A stretch of DNA of 64,000 bases from Phorcus lineatus (taxonomy: Eukaryota; Mollusca; Gastropoda; Trochida; Trochidae): assembly GCA_921293015.1 (NCBI GenBank), contig OV121088.1, positions 19,071,645 to 19,135,644 on the forward strand, written 5' to 3'. The position numbers and the translations under genes are program-made. Positions 58,850 through 64,000 of the stretch are shown piece by piece (positions within the stretch are counted from its first letter, which is position 1; each line of letters opens with the position of its first letter). The notes below the pieces were generated by a model. It searched no databases, had not been told where the DNA came from, and was given only the letters and a program-made list of their open reading frames with translations.

Positions 58850-58965
58850 GACTCCGGGGTTCATGGTCTATGAATTCCTCAGCACATGTAATATGCACAC
58901 TCGAGCCCGCAATGGTGTGCATATTGCACGTGCTGAGGAATTCATAGACCATGAACCCCGGAGTC
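58850..58965. repeat. Hairpin with 51-bp nearly perfect arms
   Basis: GACTCCGGGGTTCATGGTC...CAGCACATGTAATATGCACAC (58850-58900) is inverted at 58915-58965 with only one or two mismatches, around a loop of about 14 bp. It begins exactly where cassette gene 5 is lost, so it may be one terminus of the inserted block or a small fold-back insertion. Confidence 0.85.
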
Positions 58966-60012
58966 GAGGCGTAGTAAATTATTTACACACAGGCTTTAAG
59001 TGTCGCTCCGTGAGATGATGAATTCGCATATGGCTAACATTATCGATGTTTTCATTTGATCGAGAAACAATAAAATTCTCTTTAAAAATGAGACATGTTC
59101 TAAAGAACACGTTTTGAGAAATGCGTTCCCGTTTTCTTTGTGGTTGGAAAGACGAAGAACGATGCAATCGAATGCAGCCCAAGAAACCCATGCCATCGGC
59201 ATGAAGCACGTGCACAGGGATTCATATAAGCACGTGGTTGATAGCAAAGTACTTAGTTGATTGTTGGTCGTTGGCGACACCAGTGGCCGTATGCACATCT
59301 CAGGCGTAAGTCTTAGATCGGGCGTAAGGAGCCATTAATTTGGACTCGATATGATCAGTCAGGTTCTTGATATAGCGGATTTGACGGGAGAAACGAGTAA
59401 GCATTCCCATTTGATAGCTACTTTAAGATGACACATAATTTAATCGGTGCATTGACGACTGTTTTAGTCTATGGCTGGAAAACCGATATCTTGACTGTAA
59501 TTTTAGATACAGCTTTATTTCCTTGGAATAATGTAACGTTTCTATCAATTCAATTAAATTGTTCAATTAAATTGTTCAATTAAATTGTTCAATTAAATCA
59601 TTTATATATACATATATAAATTTGTTATTGGAATTTAAGTAATTTCCGTTAAGAAATTGGTTTTTAGTTTGTACGCGATGTTGGAAACATGTATGATTAT
59701 CAATGTTATATTTCATGTCGTGATTATAATTGTTTTTTATTCCAGTGACATATGAACATGATTCTGAGGGATTGGCTTTGACTTTAACACTTGACAAGTA
59801 CCAGTCACCGGTAAAAACAATCCTCTTACGTATTTAGAAGAGTTAAAATTATATTATTACTTGTGAATGACAGCAGTATCGCCCGAGCAGCGTAAAACAA
59901 TGGTTTATTATACTTGGTAATTCGGTAAATATCACTGTAAATGAGTGGCTGTTGCGTGTGGTTGCTATCTGCTTGCAAGAACACGAGTTAAAGTACGATC
60001 TTATCATTTCAG
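58966..60012. other. Non-coding part of the second insertion block
   Basis: No protein motif. A 13-bp tandem (CAATTAAATTGTT) is repeated three to four times at 59551-59600. May include the 5' flank and promoter of the recombinase gene. Confidence 0.4.
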
Positions 60013-62194
60013 AGCCTGTTAGCGAACCATCTGAAGGGGAGGAATATGCACACTTGTTGGATGTAATGAAAACCATTCCAGACCTTTCTGGTGAGCTACG
60101 TGTCTTTTGTCTACATAATTAATGAAATTTACCTGGATTGATTCAATCATTTCCAGGTATCTATAGTAAATGTTGAACTATTGTGTCATTATTTCATTCA
60201 TTTTCTTATTGAAAAAGTACAAATTCTTATTTAAGAGAGTACATTAATATAACAGTTGAATATTCTAATTTTGTTTTTCTCGGCAACATTTTATCGCAGT
60301 CAAAATTGATGCTCTGTTCTTTTCAGCTTCCCAGCTGGCAGCTGTAGTCACGGCAGTTGACCTTACTGATATGCTTGATGGTGCCGGCCCTTGCCAACTT
60401 GCCACTAGTCGATTTGTCAAGTCATCAACTACGGATGATACCAAAATAGTGAGTAATCCTTAAGAAAATTGTTTTAAGAAACCTACCCGAATCAATTTAT
60501 TCAAATGAAATCCCACTACAAATGAAAATGGTTGTATCTCTAGATTCAGCATTTGTTATTACCGTCAAAACTTTTGGACCTTGGCTATTGCCAAGCCAAC
60601 TAAATGAACTAGGATTGCTTTTGTATTTAGTGTGTATTTCGGTTAACTGTTCCGTTCTAAGCTTTCTTATTCCATTCGGGTATACTACTTTTGTCGGCAT
60701 ACTTTGGCATTATATCCCAAAGATCCTTAATATATTTATTTTAATGTCAATAGCTTGTAAACTGTAAACGACATATTGGTATTTCATCATATTGCTATCA
60801 GCCTACATTAGTTGTCATCACACAATCTCCAGAAGACGCTGTTATAATCAAGTTTTCCCCTGTTTTATAATGAAATGCTTTAAGCTTTAGTGACAACTTG
60901 ACAATATTTTATATTTTCAGGGTACCTTAAAACGTTTCAAAGATGTACATAGTGTAAGCATGGAACTGTTGGCGACAAGAAAGAAGCCCAACATACCAGA
61001 AAATACCCTGAAAAAGAATAGATGGTCTGTGAAGGTCTTCACCAAATGGAGGAACGAATTCACCACCAACGCCAGCAACAGACGCAAACACAGATATATC
61101 TTCGACCTCCTTAAAGATGATACCAAAACTTGGATCAATCGGATGAAGAAATAAATACCACCTTGTGTCTTTTTTTCGTCGCCTTGAGAAATATGGATGG
61201 CAAGGAATACAAAGGAGAAAGTATCCTCTCTACTGATGTGGGATTCAGAGATACCTTCGATATGAAAGCAAACAACTTGATTTCTTTCAGGATACCGTAT
61301 TCAGGGATCTTAAAACAACACTGGATACAACTATGCAAGACAAATGTGCAAAAGGAATTAAAGTTTTAAGGAAACAGGCGCAGATTATAACTCCAGAAAC
61401 TGAGAAAGTTTTGTGGGAAAAGGCATTTCTTGGTGTTGATTCCCCCCAAAGTTTGTACAACACGTTCTTTTGGATGATCGGACTAAAACATTGGTTTACG
61501 TGGCGGGCAGGAGTACAGGTCTTTGACCTATAACAACTTTGATTTGAAGGTTGACAGTTCTAGTTGCAGGTATTTAGAATATACCCAGTCTTTGAATAAG
61601 ACCTACACTGGAGGTCTGAAGAACCGGAACACAAATCCTCACAATGCTCGAGCATACGAAAACAAAAACGACCAAAACAAGTGTCCGGTTTCTGTATTCA
61701 AATTGTACTGGTCAAAATTGACTCCAAACAGAGATTCCAACATAGTGAATTTCAAACCATTGTTGAATGTTAAGAACAATATTTGGTTCTCGCTCCAGCC
61801 TGTCGGTAAAAATAAATTGGAAGAACAGGTGAAAAGTATGATGAAAGCAGAAGGAATAGAAGGTTACTATACCAACCATTTTTTGCGAGCCTCAACAGCA
61901 TCACGACTCTATCATGCTGGAGTGGACGAGCAAATCATTATGGAACAGACTGGACACAGGAGCAATGCAGTTCAAGCCTACAAAAGAACTTCTGACGAAC
62001 AAAAGAGGAAAGTGTCGGAGATTCTCATGGGAGTTGACAATGCTGATAAACACCCAAGACATGACATGGCAAAATGTTCGCCAGAAACTGACAGTACTCT
62101 AATGATTCGATCAGTCCTTGTTGAATCCAAGTATTCAGACAGAAATGTCCAAATCGTATTGTATAACTGTTCGAATGTGAATATTAAAATGTGA
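60013..62194 (+). pseudogene. Crypton-like tyrosine recombinase gene with introns, frameshifted
   Basis: Exon 60013-60090 (AG before, GTGAGC after), exon 60327-60448 (TTTTCAG before, GTGAGT after) and a last exon from 60921 (TATTTTCAG before) join in phase. The first exons encode an acidic N-terminus with LLDVMKTIPDLS and DLTDMLDG. The third starts SMELLATRKKPNIPENTLKK with NRWSVKVFTKWRNEF, the DNA-binding part typical of Crypton-derived (DUF3504) proteins. The catalytic domain follows in shifted frames: VLWEKAFLGVDSPQSLYNT (61400), WRAGVQVFDL (Arg, 61503), TNHFLRASTASRLY (His and Arg, about 61876) and TGHRSNAVQAYKR (His and the nucleophile Tyr, about 61950-61985). All residues of the R-H-R-H-Y set seem present, but at least three frameshifts (near 61128, 61340, 61520) inactivate it. 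Spliced structure fits an animal Crypton or a gene derived from one. Confidence 0.78.
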
Positions 62195-62768
62195 AATTTC
62201 TTCGCATTTGTTTTGCTTTTTTTACTTATAATCCCCGCAAAAAAATAAGCAACAACGATATTTGTCGGCAAATTATGTTTATAATTCTGGGAAGAGAAAT
62301 TCAATTAGAATAATGCAGGTTGAGAAATAGTTTGGATACATGACGTTTTAAAAGATATTTGTTCACATTACTGGAACACAACCATCCTAAAACATGTAAA
62401 TTTGATAATATGCACGTTTTCATAGCATTTGCATGTTGCTTAATATTTTGTGAGGAATATATATTCATTGACTGTCCCAGTTATTGTGGGATATTGCCAC
62501 GTTTTGCACGTAACTGAAGTCGGATAATAAAAAAAACATTCAGGAGGAGGGAATGATTCATGAAATCAAAACTCATGAATCGCAAGTTAGAAAACAAATA
62601 TACGAAATGAAATACTTCAAATAACCCTCTGGCAAGGGTTTAAATGTGTATACTCGAAGTTGGTTCTAATACAGAGAATAGGATCCGAACTATTTATGAT
62701 CCGGAAGGCTTTGTTTTTCTTAATTCAAAATAAAATAATGTAATAAGATGAGTACTGTATTTCGATAA
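62195..62768. other. Non-coding 3' part of the second insertion block
   Basis: AT-rich; no motif. The right edge of the block lies close to 62768 where cassette gene 5 resumes. No target duplication recognised, as expected for Cryptons, which lack terminal repeats. Confidence 0.4.
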
Positions 62769-63148
62769 AAACCAACATATATATCTCATGGTAAATGGCA
62801 GGTTTCATCTATTAAACAAGTTCATCCATACTAGAAAACATTTAAACTCAATGATTCTAAAGGATTTACTGCCCCCGGGATTCAAAGATTAAATGAATCT
62901 ATTAGAACTTATGTCTGGGCATTACTAGGTGCTCAAGCCCAAACTAGAACTAGTTTCAACTCTGAGGGACCATCGTTTGAAGCCCAGAAACAGTTTGTAG
63001 GAAATGTTGAGGATGCAATTTCAAGTCCAGTTGATCGCTCTGCTTCTATTAAAAGGTATCAAGACGTATTACAAAGTTCAAGGGTAGATTATGTTTTTGA
63101 GATAAGTTTGTATATGGCGCCTAGTGACATGGATCTAAAAATTGGTTA

Positions 63149-63415
63149 AAAGTTAAAAGCTATAAGAATGAAATAGATATTGCAAAAGATAATAGAAAAT
63201 TGGGTATACATACAGAAATTATTACAGCAGTTACACATTTAGTAAAGGATGAAAACCCGAAAAAACCTAAAAAATTATATCTGAGACCCGAGCCCCAGCA
63301 TGTGACTAAAAGTAAACAAATAGTCGATCAACACCATGAGAATAGAAAACGATATATTATAATTGGAGGGGTAGTTGTTGGTTTAATTATCATCTGGTTA
63401 TTCTTTGATGAAACA
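63149..63415 (+). CDS. C-terminal continuation of cassette gene 5, or a small membrane protein
   Basis: After a shift near 63147 the plus strand reads VKSYKNEIDIAKDNRKLGIHTEI and a lysine-rich KDENPKKPKKLYLRPEPQHV stretch. It ends with one strongly hydrophobic segment, YIIIGGVVVGLIIIWLFF (about 63353-63408), preceded by a basic ENRKR. The hydrophobic segment looks like a single membrane span. I favour the first part being the end of gene 5. The open frame formally goes on to 63694, but beyond about 63420 it is antisense to the next gene. Confidence 0.45.
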
Positions 63416-63895
63416 ATCATCCGCCCACCAATAGCCACCATTATTGCCCAGAGATTTGTACTCGACCAAGATGCGGTTTTAGATAAAAAGTTAGAAAGCC
63501 ATGATAGAATACTTCCTATTATGCCTGGTAATGCAGCTTCACCTTTTCCTGGAGCAGGTGGTCCTGAGGGGCCTCCAGTTATAGAGTCAGAGTTGATACT
63601 AGAAGTCCTATCGCTGTTAAAATACAGCAGTGGATATTCTCTGTTCCCGAAACAAAGTTCAAAGACGCTCGCTGAGGGATGTATCTTCCCCTAATATCCT
63701 ATCAATAGTCTGTCTTATACGCTGAATTTGTGATCGTATGACTTCTTTATTTGTTGGAGCAACTTTCAAAGGTACCGACCCTTCATCTTTCAAATCCCTT
63801 ATTCTCTTAATAACCCGTTCCTTTTGTTCTGGGTTATTGGCTTTGGCTAATTTATCTTTTTCATATTCTAGATGTTCATCCACCTTTGTTAGTTT
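63415..63895 (-). pseudogene. Cassette gene 6: unknown protein with coiled-coil-like start
   Basis: Minus strand from about 63895. It reads KVDEHLEYEKDKLAKANNPE, then a RIRDLKDEGSVPLKVAPTNK block and IQRIRQTIDRILGEDTSLSE. After a TGA near 63660 it continues with TLFREQ and, in broken frames, a hydrophobic AIGLLVSTLTL segment, a GGPSGPPAPGKGEAALPGII linker and GSILSWLSNFLSK. It is convergent with gene 5. Charged helical start, an 'RIRQTID..L.ED' block and a hydrophobic C-terminal half suggest a structural or membrane-associated protein. I recall similar unnamed proteins in cnidarian and mollusc genomes but cannot identify the element. Confidence 0.5.
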
Positions 63896-63899
63896 AGAT

Positions 63900-64000
63900 A
63901 GGTTTGGTATATATTATACTATACTACACTGCTGTCCAAAAGAAAGTTGACAACGTCTAGAAAATCACCCTGAAGAAAAACTAAGACATACAGGATAAAA
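63900..64000. other. Window end, nothing assignable
   Basis: AT-rich; the cassette probably continues to the right. Confidence 0.3.

Larger units (their letters stand above)
52287..63148 (+). pseudogene. Cassette gene 5: large unknown protein broken by two insertion blocks
   Basis: Three plus-strand pieces read as one protein: 52287-52359, 58382-58848 and about 62769-63148. The first starts at ATG 52287 (MATLSYKYKDRAKYD). The second contains a WVDTKGIKFAVRFLDIFENY block, then MQFRQNQLHFAIWCATTGCG and, after a frame change near 58595, RRILNVMQVPLPQDEA with NNPYSTRAHERICNEFG. The third contains TYISHGKWQVSSIKQVHPY and a GFTAPGIQRLNESIRTYVW block with ALLGAQAQTRT, then AISSPVDRSASIKRYQDVLQ and LYMAPSDMDLKIG. 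Four or more stops or shifts (TGA near 52335 and in the second piece, TAG near 62840, shift near 63147) show decay. The first gap is a TA-flanked transposon, the second a block with a Crypton-like gene. No domain recognised; its size and context suggest a major protein of a virus-like element. The joined protein is not given. Confidence 0.6.

Noticed and set aside
63420-63694. Second half of the long plus-strand frame at 63200-63694 as a coding region
   Set aside because: The opposite strand carries the more convincing protein (gene 6) with a continuous pattern; the plus frame here is its antisense shadow.

Overview
The window is eukaryotic and almost entirely made of transposable elements. 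AT-rich DNA, non-LTR and LTR retrotransposons, tRNA-derived SINEs, many short inverted-repeat elements and a tyrosine-recombinase gene with GT-AG introns all point to an animal genome. A recurring SINE with a tRNA-like head (best copy 28314-28580), with CR1/L2-, Tx1- and Jockey-like LINEs and a Ginger-like element, suggests a marine mollusc, perhaps a gastropod. That placement is inference. I see no intact conserved host gene and no operon, ribosome-binding site, riboswitch or CRISPR array.

Left part (1-19 kb): a 174-bp tandem repeat; a decayed Tx1-like LINE (644-2880, minus) carrying a TA-flanked MITE; a coding exon (about 3655-4156, minus) split by a 277-bp inverted-repeat element with a perfect 5-bp target duplication; a partial copy of a DNA transposon (5229-5865); a Ginger-like integrase transposon with TATA duplication (10243-11886) inside a possible larger inverted-repeat element (10144-13587); and a very large near-identical palindrome (15914-18082).

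Middle (19-49 kb): two copies of one 2-2.5 kb inverted-repeat element (19985-22528 and 28590-30375), five SINE copies, MITEs, a Cys-rich micro-ORF at 26329-26445, and a row of LINE remnants. The best is at 33304-36927: one open frame broken by only two stops, with the catalytic FADD reading FADG. A LINE at 38440-39520 holds a hAT-type MITE with an 8-bp duplication. A CR1/L2 LINE at 39850-42130 holds a 171-bp MITE. A Tc1-like transposon lies at 44793-46379.

Right part (49-64 kb) is the most interesting. Fragments that look like one compact, virus-like or large-mobile-element gene cassette run from about 49.4 kb to the window end. Four minus-strand genes are packed nearly end to end (49413-52167). 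A divergent plus-strand gene starts at 52287, and a convergent minus-strand gene lies near 63.4-63.9 kb. Later transposons cut this cassette. A piggyBac-like MITE (TTAA duplication) sits in the minus gene at 51422-52042. A TA-flanked DNA transposon (52360-58379), itself carrying a Ty3/gypsy element (53151-58047, duplication TTAAG), sits near the start of the plus gene. A third block (about 58849-62768) carries a perfect-looking hairpin and a Crypton-like tyrosine-recombinase pseudogene with introns. The cassette genes are decayed (stops and frameshifts). I could not name their family from the sequence alone.
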